Positions 28,833 through 36,478 of a stretch of DNA of 64,000 nucleotides are shown in pieces (position 1 is the first letter of the stretch; each line of letters opens with the position of its first letter). This DNA comes from Novosphingobium endophyticum (GTDB taxonomy: Bacteria > Pseudomonadota > Alphaproteobacteria > Sphingomonadales > Sphingomonadaceae), in NCBI RefSeq assembly GCF_014640675.1, contig NZ_BMHK01000012.1, positions 63,619 through 127,618 on the forward strand, written 5' to 3'. The notes below the pieces were generated by a model. The model did not search any database. It had not been told where the DNA came from and saw only the letters and a list, made by a program, of their open reading frames with translations. Made by a program: the position numbers and the translations under genes.

Positions 28833-30059
28833 TCATTCCTTTTGTCGCACCGGAGCCCAGGCGAAATCGCCCGGTTGATAGGCCCTGGCGGCCCCCGATG
28901 ACAACAAGGTATCGACGTCCCCGTCCGAATAGCCGAGTTCCGCCAGAAGCTGATGCGTGTGCTCGCCGATTTCGGGCGGCGGAAGGTTCTCCGCTACCGC
29001 CTTCTGCCCCGGAAATTCCGGTACCTCGAAATGCAGTCCGCGAAAGTCCAGTTCGCGCAGCTTGCCTGGCTGGCGGGCCTGGGGGACGTCCAGCACGCGT
29101 TCGAGTGGCATGACTTCGTTGAAGCCCAGCCCCGCATCGCGCAGGCGGCGCTCCACCTCTTCGAAATCGAACTTGCCGACCGCGGCGCGCACGGCGGCCT
29201 CCACAGTGTCGCGCGCCTTCTTGCGGTCGCGCAGCTTGGCATATTCGGGGTTGCCGTCTTCCGGCATGTCGAGCGCCCTGGTCAGCTTCGCCCAGTGCGC
29301 GTCGGTGAGGATCAGCAGATAGACCCAGCGCTCGTCCGACGTGAGATAGGAGCCGTAACCCGGCATGGAGAACTCTCCGCCGCCTTCCTTCTCGAGACGG
29401 CCGAGGAGCTGCGTCTTGAGCTGCATGCCGGCAAGATCGCGCGCGGCGAGGTGCAGGCCGGTTTCGTAGAGACCGATCTCGATGCGGCGCGATTCGGGGC
29501 TCGTATGCGGATCGAGCATCGTCGAAAGCACACGGATCACGGCATAAGTGCCTGCGAACTGGTCGTGATAGGACGGACCGAAGCGGGTAGGGCGCCCGTC
29601 CACACGGTGGTCGTCCATGGCTCCGGTCGCGGCTTCGGCGATCGGGTTGGTCATCAGGTCGTCGGCCTGGGGGCCGTGCGTATAGCCCTTGATGTGGACG
29701 TGCACGATGTCCGGGTTTGCAGCCATGCAGTCGTCGGCGGTTACGCCCAGCTTGCGCGCGGCGGCGGGGGCAAGGTTGTGGATCACGACGTCTGCCGTGG
29801 CCGCCAGCTTGCGGAACACGTCCTTGCCGCCCTCGGTGGTCAGGTCGAGGCAGATCGCCTGCTTGGAATGGCTGTAAGCCACGATCGTCCCCGAAGGCCC
29901 GCCGCGTACCAGCGAACGGGTCGTGTCGCCCGCCGGCGGCTCGATCTTGATGACCTCGGCGCCCAGTTGGGAAAGAATATGCGTGGCAAATGGTGCCGCG
30001 ATCATCGTGCCGAGTTCGAGTACACGTCGACCGGCAAGGGGCTTATTCAATTGATTCAT
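28833..30059 (-). CDS. Family III (CaiB/BaiF) CoA-transferase
   Basis: The 408-aa protein has RRVLELGTMIAAPFATHILS and GAEVIKIEPP at the N-terminus. The catalytic Asp is in SYHDQFAGTYA, aligned with GDSNTG of formyl-CoA transferase. Unlike the other four CaiB-like proteins here it has no adjacent partner. The ATG at 30059 is preferred over 30095 because the upstream frame runs into the operator palindrome at 30077. It heads an operon with the GntR and isochorismatase-fold genes. The substrate is unknown. Confidence 0.9.
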   Translation of the reverse strand: MNQLNKPLAGRRVLELGTMIAAPFATHILSQLGAEVIKIEPPAGDTTRSLVRGGPSGTIVAYSHSKQAICLDLTTEGGKDVFRKLAATADVVIHNLAPAAARKLGVTADDCMAANPDIVHVHIKGYTHGPQADDLMTNPIAEAATGAMDDHRVDGRPTRFGPSYHDQFAGTYAVIRVLSTMLDPHTSPESRRIEIGLYETGLHLAARDLAGMQLKTQLLGRLEKEGGGEFSMPGYGSYLTSDERWVYLLILTDAHWAKLTRALDMPEDGNPEYAKLRDRKKARDTVEAAVRAAVGKFDFEEVERRLRDAGLGFNEVMPLERVLDVPQARQPGKLRELDFRGLHFEVPEFPGQKAVAENLPPPEIGEHTHQLLAELGYSDGDVDTLLSSGAARAYQPGDFAWAPVRQKE

Positions 30060-30076
30060 GGCGCGGCACCTTAACG

Positions 30077-30093
30077 ATAGTGCATTATGCATC
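30077..30093. promoter_or_regulatory. Second GntR operator candidate
   Basis: ATAGTGCATTAT (30077-30088) matches the palindrome at 27462 with one change, and overlaps TGCATTATGCA (30081-30091). It ends about 18 nt before the CoA-transferase start, a typical repressor position. Autoregulation of the GntR operon is inferred. Confidence 0.5.
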
Positions 30094-30474
30094 AAGAGTG
30101 AATTTGACGATGTTGCCCGATCTCCGGTCGAGCCGTCGGGTGATGCGCGGTATCCAAAGCGGTATCCGTAGCTTGTCGCCGAGGCCGCGCTTCGTGGGGA
30201 GCCGAGAAACCCGACCTCCGCAGGATCCGCTCATGTTTCAAGCAAAACCCGGACGCGTCCGTTCCGTCGCAGGTCATGATCCGGGTATGCCTTGATCCTC
30301 GCACGGAATTCCTTTCACGGGCTGGGCTGGAAGGATCATTCATATATCGAAATATCCATCGCGCTGGTTGAATTGTCGGCGCGACCGGACTAGGGTCCGC
30401 GCCGTAGGCGGCAACGGTGCCAGCCGCTTTCCGGCAGGTGCAATAGCGTGGCAGCGCGCAGGGAGGATTGCTCT
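30094..30474. other. Divergent intergenic region between two catabolic operons
   Basis: These 381 bases separate the minus-strand CoA-transferase operon from the plus-strand crotonase-fold gene. A minus-strand open frame (83 codons) shows no family-like sequence and is not called. The region holds an AT-rich patch with TCATTCATATAT (30336-30347) and must contain the promoter of the plus-strand gene. Nothing else is recognised. Confidence 0.45.
30336..30347 (+). promoter_or_regulatory. Candidate IclR operator half-site shared with 33370
   Basis: TCATTCATATAT is found here and, inverted, at 33370-33381, just upstream of the IclR gene region. It is in the AT-rich promoter area of the crotonase-fold gene. 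A shared 12-mer at two promoters flanking one regulator suggests a common operator, but no consensus is known for this protein. Confidence 0.35.
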
Positions 30475-31206
30475 ATGGACGGCGAAAACGTCATTTGTGA
30501 GATTGACGATGGCGTGCATGTCCTCAGTCTCAATCGTCCCGAAAAGCTCAATGCCCTCAATTTTGCGATGTTCCGCCAGCTCGACCGGCATCTGAACGAA
30601 AGTCTCGATAGCGCGGCTTGCGTGCTGTTGCGCGCAAACGGGCGCAGCTTCTGCGCCGGGCACGACCTGGATGATCTCGCCGCCAACGAATCCTATGAAG
30701 CGGAGCGCTTCGCCAATGCAGTCGTGGAAAAGATTGCCACGCTGCCGGTGCCGGTTGTCGCCGCGGTGCAGGGGCACTGCATGACCGGCGGCCTGGAACT
30801 GGTGCTTGCCGCCGATGTCATCATCGCGGCTGAAGGCGCGCACTTCGCCGATACCCACAGCAAGTGGGATCTCGTCCCGATCTGGGGTCTTACGCAGCGC
30901 CTGCCCCGGCGGATCGGCGCCTACAAGGCAAAGGAGCTCATGTTCACCGGCCGCAAGTGCGACGGAGCAGAGGCCGAACGGATCGGGCTTGCGAACCTGT
31001 GTGTGCCCGACAACGAACTGGACGCTTGTGCCCGCGAGTTTTGCGCGGGCATTCTCAAGAACAGTGCCCGATCAAACCGGGCGATCAAGAAGCTGCTGCT
31101 GGATACGGACGGCATGCCGTTGAAACAGGGGCTGGCCTGGGAACTGCACCGCAGCGAGGGGCACGGACCCGAATTCCTTGAACGACTGGCTACCATGCGC
31201 AAGTGA
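30475..31206 (+). CDS. Crotonase-fold enoyl-CoA hydratase/isomerase-family protein
   Basis: The 243-aa protein has the crotonase oxyanion motifs (SFCAGHDLDDL and GHCMTGGLELVLAADV). The first catalytic Glu is kept (GGLE), but the second (PE in hydratases) is replaced: the segment reads FADTHSKWDLVP. A simple syn-hydratase is therefore doubtful; isomerase, lyase or hydrolase chemistry is possible. The ATG at 30475 has AGGGAGGA about 8 nt upstream, better than the in-frame GTG at 30448. Confidence 0.87.
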   Translation: MDGENVICEIDDGVHVLSLNRPEKLNALNFAMFRQLDRHLNESLDSAACVLLRANGRSFCAGHDLDDLAANESYEAERFANAVVEKIATLPVPVVAAVQGHCMTGGLELVLAADVIIAAEGAHFADTHSKWDLVPIWGLTQRLPRRIGAYKAKELMFTGRKCDGAEAERIGLANLCVPDNELDACAREFCAGILKNSARSNRAIKKLLLDTDGMPLKQGLAWELHRSEGHGPEFLERLATMRK

Positions 31207-31245
31207 GCCGATGCCGGCAGGACGCTCCGCATCCCACCGACCGTT

Positions 31246-32298
31246 TCAGCGCTTCTCAATCGTCACGTTGCCGAATGCCGCGGCGTTGGTCGGCGCTGCG
31301 AGCATTTCGTGCGGAAAGCCCAGCGGCACGGCGCTCACCGCATCCAGGCGCTCAATCTGATCGGCGGTGAATTCGACGCCCAGGGCGCCAAGGTTGTCTT
31401 CCAGTTGCGCCGGTGTACGCGCACCGAGCACGGGAGAGACGATCGCGCGGTCGCGAAGTGTCCATGCGAGGGCAACTTGCGGTGAAGTCCGGCCCAGTTC
31501 TGTCGCGACCTCAGCGACCACACGCGCGATGGTCAGGCTTCGGTCTGAAAGCCGGCCAGTGAGGACGTTGATCGCCTTGCGCGAGGTTATGGGGCCGGCA
31601 TCGCCGGCAAGGTCGGCATCGGTGTATTTGCCCGACAGCACCCCGCCGCCAAGGGGCGACCAGGGGCAGACACCGAGGCCGATTTCATGCGCCATGGGGA
31701 TCAGTTCGCGCTCGACGGTGCGCTCAATGAGCGAGTAGGATACCTGCAGCGCGCAGAACTGGCTCCATCCGCGCAATTCGGCCATCATCTGCATGCGCGC
31801 GATCTGCCACGCGGGCGTGTCTGAAATGCCGATGTAGAGAATTTTGCCGGCACGCACCAGATCGTCGAAGGCTCGCAGGATCTCGTCTGCCGGGGTGCGG
31901 AAGTCCCACATGTGCAGGTAGTAGAGGTCGATATAGTCGGTACCGAGCCGTCGCAGGCTGTCTTCCACGGAGCGGACCATGTTGCGGCGGTGATTGCCGC
32001 TGGCATTGGGATTGCCCGGCTGCATCGTCAGTGAATACTTGGTCGAAATCACCACCTGGTCGCGCCGGTCCCGCAGCAACTTGCCGAGCAGCGTCTCCGA
32101 CCCTCCCATGCCGCCGTAGTAATTGGCCGTGTCGATGAAGTTCCCGCCTTTGTCGAGGTAGGTATCGACCATCTGGGCGGCTTCTTCGTCGCTGCTGCCC
32201 CAGCCATCGGCGGCGAAGGTCATGGTTCCCAGGGCCAGTGGCGAAACGCGCAGGCCGGAGCGCCCGAGCAGCCGATAGTTATCCAGTTGCATCGCCAT
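31246..32298 (-). CDS. Aldo/keto reductase
   Basis: The ~350-aa TIM-barrel NADPH-dependent reductase shows the catalytic tetrad: Asp in NFIDTANYYG, the following Tyr, Lys in ISTKYSL, and His in DLYYLHMWD. The C-terminal cofactor-binding part has IVSPVLGARTPAQLEDNL. Several ATGs cluster at the start (32301, 32298, 32292); 32298 is best spaced from AGAGGA. It lies between the crotonase-fold and IclR genes. The substrate is unknown. Confidence 0.9.
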   Translation of the reverse strand: MAMQLDNYRLLGRSGLRVSPLALGTMTFAADGWGSSDEEAAQMVDTYLDKGGNFIDTANYYGGMGGSETLLGKLLRDRRDQVVISTKYSLTMQPGNPNASGNHRRNMVRSVEDSLRRLGTDYIDLYYLHMWDFRTPADEILRAFDDLVRAGKILYIGISDTPAWQIARMQMMAELRGWSQFCALQVSYSLIERTVERELIPMAHEIGLGVCPWSPLGGGVLSGKYTDADLAGDAGPITSRKAINVLTGRLSDRSLTIARVVAEVATELGRTSPQVALAWTLRDRAIVSPVLGARTPAQLEDNLGALGVEFTADQIERLDAVSAVPLGFPHEMLAAPTNAAAFGNVTIEKR

Positions 32299-32470
32299 CA
32301 TTTTCCTCTTGTGCTTCTCCGGCCGGGGTCGTCCGCTTCCCCCTATCTGCCGTTGCATCGCCACAGCGAACATCATGCCGAAAGGTGGGCAAATCCTGAG
32401 ATCTCTCTCGATAGAACGCGAAATTTCGTTGCCACGCCGCAGTTCCGGCACGAGCCTGGGAGGTAGGCGT

Positions 32471-33253
32471 TTAACGAACGCTCCATAGCAGCGGTGTTGC
32501 CTTCTCGCTCGCCTTTTTCACGGCTTCTCCAAGCCGTTTCAACCCGGCCGTATCGAGGTGACCTTTGAAAGTCGTGGCTGCAATGCAATGCGTGATGGAG
32601 CCTTCCCGACTGATCAGGGGCGTGGCCACGGATGTAATGCCTTGCAGGAAGTCCCCGTCATCGACTGCATAGCCTGCGACAGCCGCGCGGCGAACTTCGC
32701 CGAGATAGCGGCTGAGGGGCGGGGCCGAGGCCCATTTGAGAGACGCGATTGTCTTGTCGATCTCTGCCTCTCCCATACCCGCGCGGGCGATGAAGCAGCG
32801 TCCCATCGCGCCGATATACATCGGCAGACGGTTTCCCGGCGTAAAGCGGATGCGGGCGAAGCTCTCGCTTTCGGCAGTACCGAGCAGGATCAGGCGATCT
32901 TCCTGCTTGCGCCATAATCCGCAGGTCACCCCATGCTCACGCGCCAGCCGTTCGAGGATAGGGCGTGTGCGCTGGAAACCGGCGTCCGGGTCAAGCGCCG
33001 AAACCGCCAGGTCGATAACGCCCACGCCAAGCGAATAGGTCTTCGTTTCCTTGTCGAAACGGACGAATTCCTCAGACGCGAGGGTCTTCAGGATGTTGAA
33101 GCATGAACTCGGGTTGATGCCGACCTGGCGCGCAATTGCATTTACCCCCTCCGGCAATTGCGTTTGAGCCAGGTGGCGCAATATGCCGATTGCCTTTACG
33201 ACAGAATTCACTTTTGTCCCGGACTTGTCAGCGGTGGTTTCCTGTTCCTGCAT
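32471..33253 (-). CDS. IclR-family transcriptional regulator
   Basis: The protein is about 260 aa from the ATG at 33253 and has an N-terminal winged HTH (VKAIGILRHLAQ, NAIARQVGINPSSCFNILKTL). The IclR effector domain follows (LGTAESESFARIRFTPGNRLPMY, GYAVDDGDFLQGITSVATPL, HCIAATT). Upstream in-frame starts reach 33364; the chosen one fits family length. It is divergent from the flavoprotein remnant and the second CoA-transferase pair, which it probably regulates. Confidence 0.88.
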   Translation of the reverse strand: MQEQETTADKSGTKVNSVVKAIGILRHLAQTQLPEGVNAIARQVGINPSSCFNILKTLASEEFVRFDKETKTYSLGVGVIDLAVSALDPDAGFQRTRPILERLAREHGVTCGLWRKQEDRLILLGTAESESFARIRFTPGNRLPMYIGAMGRCFIARAGMGEAEIDKTIASLKWASAPPLSRYLGEVRRAAVAGYAVDDGDFLQGITSVATPLISREGSITHCIAATTFKGHLDTAGLKRLGEAVKKASEKATPLLWSVR

Positions 33254-33369
33254 CGCTGGACCGTTCTTCAGATGATTTGCTGCGGCGAGCGACGCCACGT
33301 GGCGTGCCCGGTGCATCAAGGCAAGTATATTCACAGCAATCCCACCGTTCAGGCTTTGAGTCAATTCTA

Positions 33370-33381
33370 ATATATGAATGA
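33370..33381 (-). promoter_or_regulatory. Candidate IclR operator half-site
   Basis: ATATATGAATGA is the inverse of the 12-mer at 30336. It lies in an AT-rich divergent promoter between the IclR gene and the CoA-transferase module, where autoregulatory IclR sites are often found. Binding is inferred only from position and repetition. Confidence 0.35.
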
Positions 33382-33462
33382 AGATTTTTATAATTGAATG
33401 CCCTGGTCGCTCCGGTCTAGAATGTCTGAGATTGAGTCTCCGCCGGCGAGCGCGTTGGGATC

Positions 33463-33801
33463 GTGATGGCCGACTTTGGGTGCGGGTTCGACTTTGTCGT
33501 GGTTGGAAGCGATGCGGACAAGTCAGTTCTCATTCTCGAGAAAATTGACAAGCTCGGTGGCAGCACGGCGCGGTCGGGTGGCGCAATAGCGATCAGCGAG
33601 GGATTGGAGGCCGCTTCAGTGGAGACGCCTGTGCGGCGGCGTGCGTACGTGGAAAATGGCGCGCCTATGGTCGATCCCCACGCTGAGTGGGGGACACCGC
33701 TTACGCGCTGGCTGGATTACTATGACGAGAGGCTCGGTGGATCGCTTGTGGGCCAGAACGCCTTGGCGAACGATGATACAGTGGAGGCCGTAGAGAGATG
33801 A
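33463..33801 (+). pseudogene. Collapsed remnant of a KstD-type FAD-dependent dehydrogenase
   Basis: The 112-codon frame keeps pieces of a 3-ketosteroid dehydrogenase/fumarate-reductase-type flavoprotein: FDFVVVGS, ADKSVLILEKIDKLGGSTARSGG, RRRAYVENGAPMVD and DYYDERLGGS. The glycine-rich dinucleotide loop that should follow VVVGS is missing, so FAD binding is unlikely. The remaining ~400 residues of a full enzyme are absent. The losses keep the frame open, and its stop overlaps the next CoA-transferase start (ATGA). It could now act mainly as a leader for coupled translation. Confidence 0.75.
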
Positions 33802-34988
33802 CGAGTACGAACCCGTCGGCATTGGCCGGCCTGCGCATCGTGGAACTGGCAGAGGGCGTCGCAGGCGAATTCTGCGGCAAGCTGCTTTCGGACTTCGGCG
33901 CTGAGGTCATCAAGATTGAGCGACCCTGCGGGAGCCCGGTTCGGCGCTTGTCGCCCTTCGGGCGCGGCGAAGCGCCGGAAAACAGTGCGCTGTTCGCGTA
34001 TGCAAATACAAGCAAACGGTCGGTCGTACTCGATCTGGAGACGGAGGCCGGGCGTTCGGTTCTGGAGAAGCTTCTGCTTCGGGCCGATGCGGTGGTGGAC
34101 GATCACGAGCCGGGCTGGCTGGCGCGGTATGGGATTGACCCTGCGGGTATCCCGGAGAGCCATCCCGGCCTCGTTCTTTGCTCGATCACGCCGTTCGGAC
34201 AGGACGCTGGTGAAACGCAGCGCCATGCCGAAGACCTGAATGTCTTTCATGCCAGCGGGTGGGGCTATCACACGCCCAGCGGGAATGCGCGAGGGCGAAC
34301 GCCGCTCAAGGGCGCTGGCCGATTCCTTGCGTCCTACGAGGCGGCCTTCGACGCGGCGCTGTGCATGACGGCCGCGCTTATGGACCGCGAAGCCGGCGGC
34401 CCCGGGCGCTTCATCGACGTTTCGGCGCACCGTGTCCTCTACTCGCGGCTCGACTACGTGCTCGGCCAAATGATCATTGGCGACATGGATGTAAGCGAGG
34501 CGCATACCGCGTTGGACCTGGGCGGCCCTGCCGCTGTCCTTCCGTGCCGCGACGGCTTCGTCTACGTCTGGCTGTCCGATGAAACGATGTGGTGCGAATT
34601 GCGGCGGATGATCGGTGATGCCCCGTGGATGGACGAGGATTTTCCTCCCAACTGGCTGCAGCTCGCCTGCACGACTGATCGTGTGAATCGCACTCGCCGG
34701 CACCTCAGCGAATGGCTGGCGACGCAGGACAAGCACGCTGTGTCGGAGGAAGCCCAGAAGCGCGGCGTCATGATTGTCCCGGTCAACAATCCCGAGGATC
34801 TGATGGCCTCTCCGCAGTACAGGTTCCGCGAGTATTTCCATCGCCTTGAGCATCCGGTGCTCGGAGAGGCTTTGTATCCCACGGTACCGTATCGTATGTC
34901 GGCCACGCCGCCGATGCCATCGCAGCCCGCTCCGTTGCTGGGCGGCGATACTCAGGCCGTGGTTTCGGAACTGGGAGGCCAGGCATGA
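33798..34988 (+). CDS. Family III CoA-transferase, partner subunit lacking the catalytic Asp
   Basis: The 396-aa protein has a typical CaiB/BaiF start (LRIVELAEGVAGEFCGKLLS, GAEVIKIERP). At the catalytic position it reads FLASYEAAFDAAL, with no Asp aligned to GDSNTG. A GGAGG lies about 10 nt upstream of the ATG. It overlaps the following paralogue by ATGA; the pair mirrors the one at 23806-26176 and may form a heteromeric enzyme. Confidence 0.88.
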   Translation: MTSTNPSALAGLRIVELAEGVAGEFCGKLLSDFGAEVIKIERPCGSPVRRLSPFGRGEAPENSALFAYANTSKRSVVLDLETEAGRSVLEKLLLRADAVVDDHEPGWLARYGIDPAGIPESHPGLVLCSITPFGQDAGETQRHAEDLNVFHASGWGYHTPSGNARGRTPLKGAGRFLASYEAAFDAALCMTAALMDREAGGPGRFIDVSAHRVLYSRLDYVLGQMIIGDMDVSEAHTALDLGGPAAVLPCRDGFVYVWLSDETMWCELRRMIGDAPWMDEDFPPNWLQLACTTDRVNRTRRHLSEWLATQDKHAVSEEAQKRGVMIVPVNNPEDLMASPQYRFREYFHRLEHPVLGEALYPTVPYRMSATPPMPSQPAPLLGGDTQAVVSELGGQA

Positions 34989-36208
34989 CGACGACGATGC
35001 CCGCGCAGACCATGCGCGCGCGCGGTGGCCCGCTGCAGGGGGTGCGCGTTGTGGAACTGACCAAGGTCTGGGCGGGGCCTTACACCGGCAAACTGCTGGC
35101 TTTTCTCGGTGCCGAAGTGATCCGCGTCGAAAGCCGCAGCGCGCTGGATTCCTCGCGTTGGTTCAGTGAGGATATCGACAACGCTCCGGGGTATCAGGCC
35201 GTTAACCCCCAGAAGCTGAGCGTTCAGCTTGATACCCGCACGCCCGAAGGACGAGAGTTGATGCTCAAGCTTCTCGCCTCGGCCGATGTCTTTATCGAGA
35301 ACCTGCGTCCGGGAGCAATCAAGCGCGCGGGGCTTGGATACGAAGAGGTTCGCAAGGTCAATCCGGGGTTGGTCTACGTATCCATCGGCATGTACGGCAA
35401 TGACGGGCCGCTCGCGTATCAGAGCGGATATGCGCCATGTTTCGCGGCATTGGGCGGTGTCAGCGCAATGGTCGGTTACGAGGGAGAGACGCCCCAGGGG
35501 ATGAACATCCGGTATGGCGACTCGACGACGGGCACTTGCGCCGCATTCGCAGCCGTGACCGCGCTTCGTCACAAGCGCAGGACGGGCGAGGGCCAGTTTA
35601 TCGATGTGTCCGCCGTGGAAGCGCTCAGCACCATGATCGGTGACACGATCATGGCACATGCGGTCAATGGCAGCGCCACGCCATGCGATGGGAACCGTCA
35701 CGCGGAGATGGCCCCGCACGGAGCTTACCCCAGCCGGAACGGCGAATGGATCAGCATTGCGGTGAACTCCGACCAAGCGTGGAAGAGCCTTGCCCGCCTC
35801 ATCGGCGGCGATGCGCTTGTCGGCGATTCTCGCTTCGCGGACCTGCCTTCACGCCAGCGCAACCTGGGCGAGCTGGAGCGGATCGTGGAAGAATGGACCC
35901 GATCCCGGGATGCCTCGGAACTTGTGACGTCTCTTCAGTCCGAAGGCATCGCAGCCGCAAAGAGTCTGAACACGATCGACCTGGTGGCCGATCCGGACCT
36001 GTGGGGCAGCGGCTATTTTCATTCCGTGCTCGACGTCAAGGGCGAACAACGGCCGATCATGGGGCCATCCTGGTACATGACCGAGCCTGCCAGACTGATG
36101 CGGGGATCGCCGCGTCTGGGCGAGGACAACGACTATGTGCTGGGCGATATCCTGGGAATCAGTCCTTCGGAACGCGCGCGGCTGGCAGCAGACGGCGTAA
36201 CCGTCTGA
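34985..36208 (+). CDS. Family III CoA-transferase, catalytic-type subunit
   Basis: The 407-aa protein has RVVELTKVWAGPYTGKLLAF and GAEVIRVES. The motif IRYGDSTTGTCAAF carries the catalytic Asp and matches formyl-CoA transferase closely. It resembles the protein at 23806 in overall pattern (NRHAEMAPHGAYP compared with NAHASMAPHGVYP), so the two pairs may be duplicates. It ends the IclR-side operon; the AraC remnant follows. Confidence 0.9.
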   Translation: MTTTMPAQTMRARGGPLQGVRVVELTKVWAGPYTGKLLAFLGAEVIRVESRSALDSSRWFSEDIDNAPGYQAVNPQKLSVQLDTRTPEGRELMLKLLASADVFIENLRPGAIKRAGLGYEEVRKVNPGLVYVSIGMYGNDGPLAYQSGYAPCFAALGGVSAMVGYEGETPQGMNIRYGDSTTGTCAAFAAVTALRHKRRTGEGQFIDVSAVEALSTMIGDTIMAHAVNGSATPCDGNRHAEMAPHGAYPSRNGEWISIAVNSDQAWKSLARLIGGDALVGDSRFADLPSRQRNLGELERIVEEWTRSRDASELVTSLQSEGIAAAKSLNTIDLVADPDLWGSGYFHSVLDVKGEQRPIMGPSWYMTEPARLMRGSPRLGEDNDYVLGDILGISPSERARLAADGVTV

Positions 36209-36281
36209 ATATCGCGGACATGTGTGCGCCGGTGCGCCATGGCCGCCGGCGGGCATGACCGGGACGAGGCGCAAAGACGCC

Positions 36282-36395
36282 TCAGTTCACGCGGCAGGCC
36301 CTTTGTCCCTCGCGGAACTGTTGAGGTGTAATGTCGGTCCAGCGCTTGAACGCACGGCCGAAGCTCGACTGTTCGGCGTAGCCGAGCATTGCCGC
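36282..36395 (-). pseudogene. 3' remnant of an AraC-family regulator gene
   Basis: About 37 codons encode AAMLGYAEQSSFGRAFKRW and TPQQFR, the second helix-turn-helix of AraC-type regulators. No matching upstream domain is found, and the halogenase gene follows within 100 bases. This is a truncated leftover at the boundary between the CoA-transferase module and the polysaccharide locus. Confidence 0.65.
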
Positions 36396-36478
36396 ACGGT
36401 GCTTCCACGCCCGGCACTTCGCCGGCAACCGCCGCCTCCATGACGTTGTTTCCGGGCCTGAGCGACCCGGTTGGCTTC

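Noticed and set aside
30092..30343. 83-codon minus-strand frame
   Set aside because: No recognisable family, no clear ribosome site, and low-complexity Arg/His-rich sequence.
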